The notes: generated from the sequence alone by a model not told the origin. A stretch of 51,338 bases of DNA from Chara braunii (GCA_003427395.1 BFEA01000032.1:2044515-2095852), one strand, 5' to 3'. Counted from the stretch's first letter, positions 1-11,758 are shown. Numbers and translations: made by a program.

Positions 1-165
1 ACAGAATTCACTGACTCTATCAAACAACAGATACAAACAGAAATCACAGGTCAATGGGAAAGGGTGAAGGACAAAATTCAAAAAATTGAATATTTATCAC
101 CCACGACTGAAATTATTGAACACTTCGTACAAACCCTTTTGGTTTTTAATAAGCTGATACTCTAA
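1..165 (+). CDS. Partial open frame at left window edge, unidentified
   Basis: Frame 1 is open from the first base to a TAA at 163-165, giving about 54 residues with no start codon in view. The peptide is charged and hydrophilic at first (Lys, Gln and Glu rich, with a WERVKDK stretch) and turns hydrophobic at its end (LLVFNKLIL). It could be the last exon of a gene lying to the left or the C-terminus of a retroelement protein. I do not recognise the family. An open frame of this length can occur by chance in A-rich DNA, so confidence is low. Confidence 0.25.
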   Translation, partial: TEFTDSIKQQIQTEITGQWERVKDKIQKIEYLSPTTEIIEHFVQTLLVFNKLIL

Positions 166-1130
166 ATTTATTACTTGGTAGCTGCATTCTGCAGTTTAGC
201 CACTTGCGCTGTGAAGGAACTACCAAAGCAATGACTAGTGAACAGACGATACCACATGCCACATCCCTCTATATTCAAATGACCTCGAAAGAGAACCACA
301 GCGAGGACAAAAAAAAAAAGAAAAAAGATTGGTGAATAAAAACAAGAACATGTGCACGAGGACAAGTGTCCATGTTCCACAGTGTCCGTCCTTGCACACT
401 TAAAGCTTCCATCAATGTAGTCGTGGACATGCGAGAACTCCCCGGACGTCCACGTCCATGCACTGTGTCCTTCAGCATCCTCCCATGCAAAGTGTTTTCA
501 CCAAGTCATCCGCCACAATCATCTCAAAGAAATGCTAGGCCGCCGCTGCTCGAACTCCAGCATTCAAAAGTCGCCTGTCAAAAAATCTGCAACAAAGCAC
601 CAGACCGACGTGGACGAAACGCGTCCGTCAGGTTGTCATGCGCTCGATCCAGCTTGGTATTCAACTCTTCCAACAAACATGCGCAGTGACAAACAAACTT
701 GGAGAAAGCAATAAATAGCACACCATTCACAACCACTGCTCAGAGACGCTAGAGTGCACATCAAGAATCGCAGAATCCAAACAAAATATTGAATGTAAGC
801 GAACCTTAGTAATAATGTCTCTCCCCGGTTCATTCACTGACATGAATTTTCAGAATCCCCGAGCTAGGGCATTCGTATCCACAAACAAATTCGAACACGA
901 TTTCATCAACAAATTCGAACAGTAACTTCAACTACAGAGGACGTCATGTGGGTGGAACAGGGGCTGCTGTTGTGGAAATGTATAACTTAAAAGGGTCTTT
1001 ACCCGATTCAGGGTCTGAATGACGAATTCAGCATTGAGGCATCCTTCGTCTAAAACCGAACTCGTGAAAAGCAAATCAAAAGGCATGTTCTCTGAGTCAA
1101 AAGTCACATCCTAACTAAGTAAAAGATAAA
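166..1130. other. Non-coding stretch, nothing recognised
   Basis: No convincing gene, RNA or repeat structure is visible. Short open frames here overlap each other on both strands and resemble no family I know. A short A-run lies near 309-321. Confidence 0.4.
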
Positions 1131-1880
1131 TGTCAAAGGTCACAGTGTGCCCCTGGACGAGCAGTTGCACCATTCAGATATGGGAGTCACATCTGTTCAT
1201 CCAGAGGATCCAGAGGATGTGCAAGTCATGTCTGTTCATGCAAGAGATGTGTCTCTTCGTGCAGAATGTGTGTCTGTTCGAGCAATAGATGTGTCTGTCC
1301 AAAGGAAGTTAAAAGGATAAAATCCCAGTCACAAATTAATTCAGAAGGAGAGTTTAGATACAGGCTCTAAGTCCAAAAATCAGGCCTGAAGGCCACAGCA
1401 GCAGCACACCTTGAAGGAAAAGGTACTGGGGCACACTTCACAGAGGTTGGGACTGGGACAAGACCCAAGACAGGCTGAATTCAGACCTTGCAAGGGGAGG
1501 CCAACACTATAAAGGACGAGGCAGCCTCCCCATCAGACAGATTCTTCAGTGGCATTGATGCGTGGAAGTGCTGTAGCACTTGTGTGCTGGCTGGCTGGAG
1601 AAGCTACGCTAAGAAGAAGAAGGCTGGGCGCTAGCTTGCAAGAGGCAGTCATAGCTGCACCAACATGTTAGTAGTAGTAGAAGGGTTAGTAAGTAGTCTT
1701 CAATGAGTAGCATTCAGAGTAGATTCTCGTAGACAGGGAGTGTGCATACATGTTGAGTGAAGGGAACCAAGACAGAGATTTTGAGAGAAGAGCAAGAGAG
1801 AAGAGGCAGGTGAAGATGGTGGATATGGAAGATACTTACCTGTTGGCACCACACTTGTGATCTGGGGCAGATGCTGGCTG
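1130..1880 (+). repeat. LTR-like region (possible solo LTR remnant)
   Basis: A TATA box (TATAAA, 1508-1513) follows the motif CCAACACTATA. The same motif and spacing recur at about 6813-6828, where the following sequence also resembles this one (GCCTC, then GGGCGCTAG downstream). Upstream lies a run of degenerate repeats of the kind often found in LTR U3 regions. This suggests a retrotransposon LTR with its own promoter. The ends, target duplication and internal domain were not identified, so the call is an inference. Confidence 0.35.
1185..1312. repeat. Degenerate ~30-bp tandem repeats
   Basis: The phrase ATGTGTCTGTTC with small variations recurs about five times at roughly 30-bp spacing, each followed by a GCA-rich segment. 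The position upstream of the TATA box at 1508 is where an LTR enhancer block would sit. Confidence 0.5.
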
Positions 1881-2029
1881 AGCCAGGCCCTTTGTGTATG
1901 GCTGAGCCAGACCTTTTGGATATGGTTGAGCTTGAGATACTATTGTTTAACGTGATTTGATAATATAAGTTGCGCTATCTGTTTTTTATTCCATTTTGTC
2001 TCAACTTGACTTTGTGTGTGTGAGACACT

Positions 2030-2245
2030 CAATCTATGTGTGTGTTGATACTTGCGCATGCAAAAAGATACACACCAGCAAGTTGTGGTCAGTCAGGACC
2101 CTTGCAAACTCACACAAGAACACACACACACACACACACACACGGAGTTTTAGGACGACCGGTTTGGTGGGCAAGCAGAACATTATTTACCTCGCTGCAT
2201 GCTCACATTGCTGAGGGTGGAAGTGCACACACACACACACCTTCT
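2030..2245. repeat. CA/GT simple-sequence blocks
   Basis: Interrupted (GT)n and (CA)n stretches, the longest near 2122-2142 and 2226-2241. The open frames across them are simple His-Thr repeats and are not genes. Confidence 0.7.
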
Positions 2246-2407
2246 CCATAGGCATTCTAGTGATTCTAAATGTGCCCGCAAGTCGTAATGTCGTGCACGC
2301 ACACTTCGGCCCGAATTATCGAGGATGTCAGCACCTTCATAATGGTTGTTGGGTATTCGTTTACGTTGAGGTTGTGGTTGAGTCACGGGGTTCGCCTTGA
2401 GAGCGTC

Positions 2408-5400
2408 CTACTCCTTCGTTTCCGGGTCTTCAGGTTCGATCCCCTCTTCCTCGTCATCAACCGCCCTAAGATCCACGACCTCCACCTCCACATTTTTCCT
2501 CTGTTCATTGGCGTCCTTCAACTCATCATGCACGGCCTCCTTCTCTTTCTCCACCTCCTCGTCATCCACCTCCTCTCCTTCCCTCTCCTCTTCATTCTCG
2601 CAGTCGTCACTGTCGCTGTTGTCATCCACCTCCTCTCCCTCTCTCTCCACAAACATTTGTCTATCCTTGTCGACCTTGTCATCGTCCGAGTCCTTCATGT
2701 TTTCCTTATCCCTCTCTTCGTCCTTTTTATCCTGTCTATCCTTGTTGTCGTTGTCCTCACCTTTGTCATCCCTGTCCTCGTTCGAGTCCTTAATCTGCTC
2801 TTTCTTCTCCTCCTCCTCATTTTCGTCATCTCCCCCCCTCTCAGCATTGTTGTCATCCTTGTCCAACTCCTCACCGTCGTCCCCGTCCATGTCCTCACTC
2901 TCGTCCTCGTCATCCCCCTCCTCGCCATCATCTTTGCCCACCCCTTTGTCTGTCTCGTGTTCCTCTCCATGTACGTTGTCCACGTCGGACAACCCCTCAT
3001 GCTCATGCGCTTCCGTCAGATATACTTCAAAGCCATCCGCTGCGTGAGAGTTAAAGACTCCAAGATGATCATGCTCGTCCCCAAAACGCTCGTGAGTATG
3101 CATTCGGTTTGAACCGTCGCGAGCAGCCACGGCATTCTCCGCCACGACCATGTCACCAGGACGCACTCCACCAGCTGGCCTTGGGGTCCTTCATTTGCGG
3201 GGATTATGGCCGGTAAGCCCGCAAACCGAACACTTCTGCTTGTTCGCCCTTGCTTGGCTGACCCTCCCATTCTCAAGACAACTCTCCATTCGACTCCCAT
3301 TAGGAGGACGACCTTTTTTACGCTTCGTCGCGGAAGGGAAAACGATCTCTTCACTGTCCATGGACGTTCTTGTGCTTGCGAAGCACGTCGGAAGGACGAC
3401 ACCCTCATACGACGCTCGTAAGGCGCTCGTGGTGTAAAGGCGTCCACATACCACGCTATATCCTCGTTTCGTTCCGCGATGGATGCTGCAGCATGAGTGC
3501 ATGAACGGCGTCTGTCCTCCCAAAAGCGACACGTGCACAAGACTTTGCCATCAAGGAATTCCACCCACCACGATTGATGTCGTTTGTGCGCATTTGTCCA
3601 CATGATCTCATATACATCTTGTGATGCCTTTCGGACATCATACTTCCTCGCCAACTCCATAGTCTCTCTTAAGATCTTTTCCACAAGCGAAGGGAATCTG
3701 CCCCTCTCTGCAGCACCCCTCTCTCTCCTCTCTGTATGCCAAGTCTGCACAATTCCCCTGTACCCCTCGAGCATTGGTATTTGAGGCTTTCCACGAACCT
3801 CCAACATTTTGTTGTTCATGGACTCGGCTACGGACGATGTCACTTTACCGTACCTTGGATGGACGAAATATGGGCCTCCTCAATGCCTTTTGTCCACTTT
3901 GTCAAGGATTTGGTCGACAATGTTGTTGTGCCTCGAATATCCAGCGAGCCGCTGCATGTAGTAATTGAAAACCTCCTCGCAAGTCGCCCTCGCCGCTTCA
4001 AGGAGCATCGTTGCATGTTCCTTTTTCAGCCTCAAGCTCTTCAGGAGGTTCCTACTGACATGGCGGACACAGTATGTGTGCCGCTCATCCCCAAACTCCT
4101 CACTCACCGCCTGTATGAGCCCTTTGTCCCGGTCTGACATTATTGTCACGATTTTGTGGTCCATCTTCGCTACAGCGCACAAGCGCTTGAGGAGGACGAG
4201 AAAGCACTTCCAATGCATCTTCCTCTCATCATCCACAATCGTATACGCCAGGGGGAAACATTGGTCATTTGCATCTCGACCAGTGATGCCGAGAAGACAT
4301 CCCTTGTATTTCCCTCTGACGTGTGCCTCGTCGAGCACAATCAAAGGTCTACAATGTGCAAATCCACTTACAGAGGAGGCCAACGAGAAAAACATGCGAA
4401 CGAAGACATTGCCCTCGCACTCAAGGTCGATAATGGAGCCAGGGTTTGTTTCATGCAACACCCTGCAATACCTTCGCAAGTCGCTGAACCCCTCCTCCGG
4501 AGCCCCATTCAGTGTCCGAAGCACAGACGTCCTCGCTCGCAAACACTTGATGTAGCTGACGCGGGTCTTCACTGCCTTGTCAAACCATTTCTTCAACTTT
4601 GCAGAAGTCGTTTCTCTGTCCTCTCGCAACTTTTTCTCAACCATAAGCTTCACCCACCTTAGCTTCGCGTGTTTGTTGCGTTTCAGGCCAGGCTGGACTG
4701 GTTTTCTACAACCAGGGCGATGCGGAGTCAGACGAACAATCTCCGTGTGTCCATTAGCATGTGCTGCTTTGGCCTCCAATGACCATGGGCAATCTGGGTG
4801 AGCACATGTGACATAGTACCTCGTCTTGTTCGATCTCTTGATGCGGAACTCAAAACCAGATGCCACAGCGCAGAGCACTACCGCATCACGCAACGCATCC
4901 ATAGACTCATAACGACCTCCAACTTCCAACGGTTGGAAATCCCCCGTGAGTGCTTGTTGTGTGGGAGGTGTAGTCCGCATCGCATCATCTGGATTGGTCA
5001 GATCATCGCCTGATGAGAACGCCTCACGGTCAGAGGATCCATAAGCTGGTTGCTTTTCTGTGTGTCTCCGCTTCTGACCGCGCCTGTCGTGTGCGGGGAA
5101 CGCCGTTGACGGTCCGCTGTCTGAAAGCTCTGGAGGCCATTGTGATCTCTGTCCAATGAATGTCGCATCCCTGAAGGTCATATACCTGCGCAGTGAGGCT
5201 ATCTCGACGTGTTTGTCGTCGCATGTGTCACCCGACGGTCCAATGTCGCAGTCGTGGCTACCGTCCGCTGGGATATCTCCCAATGGCAAGTCCGACGCAC
5301 ATGGCGTGCGGGAGCCGATGGTATCAATTGTTGCACTTTCTACATGTTCACGCATTCCACGCGGCGTATCCAAAGGCGTTGTGACGGTGGTCCTCAATCC

Positions 5401-6192
5401 ATGTGATGCTGTGTTGTCCAACGGAAGTAAGGTGTCCAGATGGACGGGAGTGCTTGTGTCTCACTCGTGCGTTTGTCGAGTGGAATCTGCAAGGGCCTCG
5501 CCACGCCACGGGGCAACGGTGGTGGGCGTTCTCAGAGGTGCCCATGGAACTGGAGGACTGTCGTAATTAAACTGTGTGGATGGTGGAGTAACAACAGAAT
5601 CGTGATTCAGATGGTCAAGTGAACGGGAAGGATACGTGTGATGAAGACGAAGTGATAGGGATGGACAGGGGTGATGAGGTTGGCTCGACGACAATCCATG
5701 CATCATCTTGTGCGTTGGATAAACGTGATGTGTCATTGGGAGAGAAGTGGCACGTGTGTTCGGTGTTGTGCCTGCATAATATGGACCCGAAGCATGCACC
5801 ACGTGTGGATCACCATGGTTTCCCCCATAGGCATATGCAGAGCCAGGAATGCCAGGAAACATGTAGGCTGGGAAGTGCAAGGGGAGCATGTGGGTTGGAT
5901 GATAGAGAATGGTGGGGGTGTTAGGAATTGTCGAGAACGGTGAAGCAACACACTGAGAATACTCCACACCCCATGGAAAGTGTGAAATTTGTGGTCTCGG
6001 TGGAGTCACGGGAGTACGCATCGCATGAAAAGAGGAATGGGGACCGTGGAGAGGGTTTGAGGGACCCATGACATGCGATGAAGAAAATGCAGGTTCACTC
6101 ACGGAACCCGACAAATGCACAGCCCCAGAGGAGTTTCGCCTGGTATGCTCCCCAGGTTCTGACCAGTGGGCATCACCATTCGACTCAGGCAT
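2408..6192 (-). pseudogene. Mutator-like (MULE/MuDR) transposase, decayed
   Basis: This is a DDE transposase of a Mutator-like element, which cuts and pastes its own element. From the N-terminus at ATG 6192 the reading shows: a proline- and histidine-rich segment (6192-5464); a MuDR-type DNA-binding domain with CAHPDCPW (around 4930-4740); the MULE catalytic core with VLDEAH (D near 4332), SDRDKG (near 4137), YCVRH (near 4070) and an EE pair (near 3980); a SWIM zinc finger (CTC then CTHA, 3480-3543); an AT-hook-like KKGRP; a zinc knuckle (CSVCGLTGH, 3194-3246); and a very acidic Asp/Glu tail ending in TAG at 2408. Lesions are in-frame TGA at 5461-5463, 3880-3882 and 3191-3193, and a one-base loss in the A-run at 3436-3438. 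The third TGA sits where the last zinc-knuckle cysteine belongs. The catalytic residues are present, but the frame is not continuous, so it is inactive as read. Terminal inverted repeats were not found. Confidence 0.88.
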
Positions 6193-6485
6193 TATAGCCC
6201 TTGTGGATTGGGATACACTGTGCACAGTGCACAACACACACAAGGACAAAAGACAAAGAAACACCAAGAGTCAGGACACAACAATCGTCAACAATTCCCA
6301 CCATAAACTTCGGCGACCTCCAATAGCACATAATCAAGACAGAACAACACACACGTCGTTTGCTACTTTGCCTGCTTCAGACTTGCAATCCGAATTTCGT
6401 AAGTCCCCTGGCCTCCGCCCGGTCCCTCACTACTCCTAACTCACTCTTACATGATGCGCTTGCATACGAGGGCAACAATCCAAGC

Positions 6486-6560
6486 CCCGCATCTTTGAAG
6501 CTAAAAGCCTGAATTCCAGGCGAAAAGCCTGAATTTCAGGCTGGAAGCCTGAAAGTAAGG
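6486..6560. repeat. Palindromic GCCTGAATT(C/T)CAGGC repeats
   Basis: Three closely spaced copies of a near-palindrome GCCTGAATTYCAGGC (the last truncated) lie in the presumed upstream part of the second LTR-like unit. Confidence 0.6.
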
Positions 6561-7181
6561 GCCCACAAGGCCCGTGTCTGTTCAGCTCGAAAGTCTGAAA
6601 ATAGACCCCTACAGGCCCTGTTTTCATTTCAGCCAAAAAAGGGAAGGGTCATTTTTTTGTCGTCACCAGATCTGCCTGCCCTGAAACCTAGGCATCAGAC
6701 CAGGGGTTTAGGCACAGACTATTTTTGGCCTATTCCCAAAACAACCCCTGGTTGAGCTGCAGAGACGAAGTCTGGCACGTTTTGGCATGGCCAAGAGCAG
6801 CCTCCTGGACGAGCCAACACTATATAAGACTGCCTCACCTTTCGTGGTTGGCAGGTAGTTCACAGGGGTATTCTCGTGCAGCTCAGGAGGCGGCAGTAGT
6901 CTTCAGGATTCGGTAGCAGCACTTTGGAGGAGCGCAGCAGGAGTAGCGTTAGTTGGAGTCTTCAGCGTCGGGCGCTAGTAGTAGCGCTAAAGTTCTGCAG
7001 ATGACAGGGGGTTGGCAAGGCCAGGGAAACTTACCTGAGGCACCATAGCTCCAACTTCATCTTCGAGGTACGTGCAACAAGGCGCCAACTTCACAGGGTG
7101 ACTTACCTGTGCTGTCATAGCTCCAGCTCCATCCTCGAGGCACCTGCAGCAAGGCGCCAACTTCAAAGGTCGGTACTGGAC

Positions 7182-7227
<46 letters not shown>

Positions 7228-7680
7228 TTTCCTCCTCTTCTAAGTCCACCAACTCTTCCTCACCATCTCACTACCTGACTTTTTAGCATCTGCAGACTAC
7301 GAGGGAGAGATATTTGTGACTTTGGGACTTTACGACATTTGGATCCGGACTCGACATTGGGATTCAGACATGTGACGAGGGACTATTTGGGACTTGTAAC
7401 GAAGACTTGGTCTTGGCGACATTCCCATCTCCCCTCATCTTCTTCGTCTGACCCCCCTCCTCTTCGTGTGTGTATGGTCTGTACCTCGCGCATTCATCTG
7501 TTTGCAGCTCCAATCCACTCACACCCTGCAACGATGATGATGTACGTTGGGTCTGTATTACGACATTGATTGGGTTGATAATTGATATGTTAGCATTCTG
7601 CTTCGCTATATTAACTTTGTGAAGGAGGTCGGTCCTTGCTCTGTTTTGCACCATTATGGTATTCCACAGTTCGGCATCTC
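6560..7680 (+). repeat. LTR-like unit, copy 2
   Basis: A TATA box (TATATAA, 6821-6827) follows the same CCAACACTATA phrase as at 1500. From about 7010 to 7680 the sequence is a diverged direct repeat of 8265-8745. Shared blocks are TAGCTCCA, CACCTGCAGCAAGG, a GA microsatellite, CCTCTAAGTCCACCA-like text, GACTTTGGGACTT, GACATTTGGAT, GATGATGTACGTT and ATGCACCATTA-like text. Within it, 7025-7080 and 7095-7165 are an internal tandem duplication. A GA tract lies at 7186-7222. I read this as retrotransposon LTR material, but no coding domain lies between the copies. Confidence 0.45.
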
Positions 7681-7684
7681 ATTT

Positions 7685-7979
7685 TGCAGTGTTAATGAAA
7701 TCTCCACAAGCAATGTTCGTCCTGATTCTAGCAAAATAGTACTTCATAGCACAGCGAGAGACTTGAGCATGAATCCCGACTTGACTGGGACTGATATGAC
7801 ATCGCATGATACTTCACAGTGTTCATACCTACCTCCTCTGACAGGTGTGAAGTATCATGAGATGTCATGTCAGTCCCAATCAAGTCGGGATTCACGCCCA
7901 AGTCTCTCGCTGTGCTACGAAGTACCATTGTGCTGCTACCAGGACGAACATTATTTGTGGAAATGTCATTAACACTGCA
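7685..7979. mobile_element. 295-bp foldback (MITE-like) element with 134-nt arms
   Basis: The left arm (7685-7818) is the diverged reverse complement of the right arm (7846-7979), with only a 27-nt loop between. Both arms begin, read inward, with TGCAGTGTTAATG and continue through AATGTTCGTCCTG, AGCACAGCGAGAGACTTG, AATCCCGACTTGA and ATGATACTTCACA, with scattered substitutions. The two strands therefore encode nearly the same peptide. No clear target-site duplication is seen. Transcripts through it would fold into one long hairpin. Confidence 0.85.
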
Positions 7980-8264
7980 TTGTCCTTCGAGTCCTTTTCA
8001 TCACAATGCGGATCCTTGGCTTCCCTTACATTGCCCAACTGGGTATGTAACACTCACACTGCAGCTGGGTTGCGGCCCAGAATCGCCCACTCGCCTTGCT
8101 GATGCAACGACAAACTACGCGCCCAGCACTGTAAACGAACACACTAAAAGCATCAGCGCGTCGAGTAATGCTGCGTATAGAACGACCTGCTCAACTGTGG
8201 GGCCCGTGTAGGAGCCGTGCATGCAACATAGCTGCGTATAGAACGACCTGCTGCCTATGGTTGG

Positions 8265-8431
8265 TTGAGGCGAGGGAGACTCACTTGTGGCCCCACAGCT
8301 CCAGCTTCGTCTTCGATGCACCTGCAGCAAGGGAACACCTTCATAGTTTGGTACTTGGCACAAGAGAGCAAGCGAGAGTTCTTCTTCTTCCTCCTCTAAG
8401 TCCACCATCTTTCCCTTCTCGTATCTGCAGA

Positions 8432-8510
<79 letters not shown>

Positions 8511-8745
8511 CTTTGGGACTTGACGACATTTGGATTCAGACTCGACATTGGGGACTGGCGCATTCTTCTTGTGTGAGTGTCAGGCCCCTGCACACCTTGT
8601 GACGAGGATGATGTACGTTCGGTCTGCATTGCGACATTGCTTGGTCTGATCATTGGTATATTAGCCTTCCGCTGCGCTATCCTGTACTATGTGACAGAGG
8701 TCGGTTGTTGTTCTGGTATGCACCATTACGGAATGCAACATGACA
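8265..8745 (+). repeat. LTR-like unit, copy 3
   Basis: Diverged direct repeat of about 7010-7680, with the same order of conserved blocks around a longer GA tract (about 8437-8502). It lies beyond the foldback element, so the two units bracket it. Confidence 0.5.
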
Positions 8746-8771
8746 ACAGCAGGAGCACTGCAGCTATCGGT

Positions 8772-8900
8772 GCAAGCGCAGGTGATGAAGAGCCTTGCCA
8801 TGCAGTGGCTGCTGCAGGTGATGAGCCGCAACAACCGGTTGCAAGTGATGAGCTGCAACGGCTGGTGCAGGTGATAACCTGCAACGGCCAGTACCGACGT
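8772..8900. repeat. ~27-bp degenerate tandem repeats
   Basis: The phrase GCAGGTGATGAGC with variants recurs about four times, each followed by GCAAC or a similar segment. Confidence 0.55.
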
Positions 8901-8989
8901 GGCATTCCGGTGTTGTGGCACCCTGCTTACGTGGTACCGTGCTGACATGCCACACCTTGCTTACCTCGCACTCTGCTTATGTGCCAGTG

Positions 8990-9955
8990 TTGCTGAAGGG
9001 TGATTTGAAAACAGTTTGACCTGCTTTGCAGACGACAGTGCGAACTTCACACGAGGCAACGGAGCAATGAACCGCCTTCACCTGCACAACGGCAAACCAC
9101 GGGCAACGGAAACGGGTGTCACACCGATCCTAATGTTACAGAGCAAAATGCACAAGAAACAGAATGCTAGCCAAATACAATTAAAATGAAAATGACTGCA
9201 TAGTTGTATGAACATAAGAAGAATGGGGGAAGAAGAAAAGTAGTGTGAGATGCAAGTAAAACGCAAACTGACACGCATGAAGAAATGTTCGTCATATAGC
9301 CAGACAGGAACGGCCAAACAGGAATTGGGCCAGGTTTGAAGGTAGACCATTCTCTGATGTGAAGATTAAGGATGGTATTGAAAAGGGTCTGAAACTGGCA
9401 ATCTGCCAATCTGGGCCGACTGTCAGAGGAGAGCCAAAAAAGGAAAGGCCCCAACGTGGAATCTGCAGTGGTCTCTGCGAACATGGACCAGAGGCAACCA
9501 ACTCGCACGGGTAAGCAGTGCTAGAGGTTTGGTGATCTCAGAGTGGCTGAGTAGCTAAATACCAGGTAGTTATAGTGGGGTACTGGTGACTGCTGGGAAG
9601 AACCAGGGTATGTCGGTTGTAGATTGGGACTACAGGAGGTGAGAAAGGGGTGGAGGGTGGGAGAGTGTCAGGTGACACGGGACACAGGGGTTCCAACTGG
9701 TCGTATGAGGTTGGTGCCAGGCCATGTAGGCTTGTGAAACAGGACAGGTTAGGTAGGGTTGGATAAGTAGGGTAGATTCCGTAGCTAGGTTAGATAGGGA
9801 GGATAGTCCGGATGAAGGTAAAGGAGCTTAAAAGCCTCACAGAGCTTTAGTTAGATGAAACATTATCGTCTCAGTGTATGATCAGGGAATGTCGAATTGA
9901 CATTGTTGTTCAATGAAAGTCTCAACCTTGAGGGCCGCAATTGAAAGCGGTTGAT
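8990..9955. other. Non-coding stretch, nothing recognised
   Basis: No gene or RNA is recognisable. From about 9520 to 9860 the plus strand is G-rich, with many GGTAGG-type words. Confidence 0.4.
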
Positions 9956-9960
9956 GCTGT

Positions 9961-10075
9961 TGGGATAACTCCGGGTTGAATTGTGAGTTCCCATAGCCGC
10001 TGGGATAACTCCGGGTTGAATTGTGAGTTCCCACAGCCGCTGGGATAACTTCGGGTTGAATTGTGAGTTCCCCGA
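9961..10075. repeat. 40-bp tandem repeat, three copies
   Basis: Copies start at 9961, 10001 and 10041, each beginning TGGGATAACTCCGGGTTGAA with one or two substitutions. The third copy loses identity near its end. Confidence 0.9.
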
Positions 10076-10079
10076 CCTC

Positions 10080-11700
10080 CTGATAATCATGTTCTTTGAG
10101 AAACAAGTGAATGTGTTAAAAAAAAAAAAACAAAAAAAAAACTGCGTGTACGACTTAGGGTCTCGCCACCTCACTGTAGAAACGAAAAACGTTCAATGCA
10201 GAGGATCATTGTTTTATAAAAAGATATGAAGTTGAAAAAATTAAAATAAAACAATGTCAGTCAGATGGGGGGCGGCAGGTTAAAGCATCATTTACCTCGT
10301 TTGTCTGCTCTTGTTCCGTTAATGTGAGTCACGAGGGCATGACACCTGGCACATGCTGGTTGCGTGTATGTTACCCATGACACCATGCCTCCAACTTTTT
10401 TTTTTTTTTTTTACCCATGACACCATGCCTCCAATTAAAAAAAAAAAAAAAAATCTCAAACAGAGGAGAAATTAAAAAAAAAAGCTTGACAAAAGATGAA
10501 GGGAGGAATAATAAAAAAAACGTTGCAATGATATTGAAGTAAAAAAAATAAAAAATAAAAAATAAAAAGAAACCCAAGTATACCTGACACGTGGGGTATT
10601 CTGGTTGGATGTATTTCATCCATGGACCATGAGACCATTACGACTCTAAGGAATTATCCATAAGTTCAAACAAAGAGTAGGAAAAAAAAAAAACAAAAAA
10701 AAAAACCTTTTTTATATATTTTTTTGTTTTTGGTTTCCCTGCCCCCCCAAGCAGGTATTTGAATCGGTTGGGCTGAAAAGAAGTAGCCTTAAAAAAAAAA
10801 AAAAAAAAAAATTCGCCAAGAGTTCAACGAAAAATGTGAAAGAAAATTCGAAGATTGCTGCAATATACAATGTTGAAGTACAAAGGTCGCCTTTTTTCTC
10901 GTTCCCATTTTTTTTGCCCCCTAACAATTTGCATGTCTGGTACATGGGATCCGGTCCTTTGCGGTGTTTTCCTTTGAACACAACGAACCCTCATCAATAA
11001 CATATGCAAGCTATCTTTCTGGTCCGATACATTTGTGATAATTATGCATTCATGTGATTGTGCTAGGGGAAGGGGTGTACTTCTATCCTTTGAGATATAA
11101 AACGGCTTTATTTTTATTTTTTTATTTTTTTTATACTGACTTATTTATTTATGTATGCACTTATTTATTTCAAATCATTGCAAGGCTGACAAGGACTATA
11201 AATTTATAAAACTACTACGTGGTCCATCGGGCCACATGATATGAAGTTAAATTTTCAGGGCCACGGAGGGGTGACAGGGCTAGGCTTGCCTGGCCGAACC
11301 TTCCATAACAAGAAAAAAAAAAAAAAAAAAAACCACCACCACCTTTCGTAGGCCAACGTTTCTACAACGGTCAAGTAGTGCATTTTTTTTATTTATTATT
11401 ATTTTTATTTTATTTTTTTCCGCACGAACAGTGCTACGAGATTAAAATGGCGCGCATCCGTGGAAGCTCAGTTTCGGGCACTGTATCTTATCACGATTAG
11501 GGAATTCACGTTCAAAGTTCAGTCAAGTGCCATTTTTTTTTTTTTTCCGCTTTCGGAGACAACATAGGCACACTCCCACCCTTGCTTCGTATCTATCTCT
11601 CCCCATCTCTCCCCCTCTCTCCCTATCCTCTCTCCACGATGGCACACACATGGCATGCACCCACAGACACACGTACACATCGGAACACTCCTTAGTCAAA
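10080..11700. other. A/T-rich region with many homopolymer runs
   Basis: A and T runs of 10-20 bases are scattered through this stretch. A 24-bp phrase TTACCCATGACACCATGCCT is duplicated at about 10371 and 10411, separated by a poly-T run, and the second copy runs into poly-A. CT-rich DNA follows at 11590-11640. No gene seen. Confidence 0.55.
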
Positions 11701-11713
11701 GAAAGGTATCATT

Positions 11714-11716
<3 letters not shown>

Positions 11717-11756
<40 letters not shown>
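11717..11756. repeat. (GA)n microsatellite
   Basis: Nearly pure GA repeat of about 40 bases. Copies of CACATCGGAACACTCCTTAG flank it at about 11676 and 11776. Confidence 0.85.

Positions 11757-11758
<2 letters not shown>

Noticed and set aside
2270-3112. 280-codon plus-strand open frame
   Set aside because: It is the antisense shadow of the acidic MULE tail. Its Leu/Val/Ile-rich composition follows from the complement of Asp/Glu codons.
3191-5463. TGA read as selenocysteine or another residue in the transposase
   Set aside because: A frameshift is also present, eIF3b shows no internal TGA, and two of the sites fit CpG deamination of CGA.
2250-6480. Terminal inverted repeats of the MULE
   Set aside because: I compared the sequence outside the coding region on both sides and saw no convincing long inverted repeat or 9-bp target duplication. 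The element ends remain undefined.
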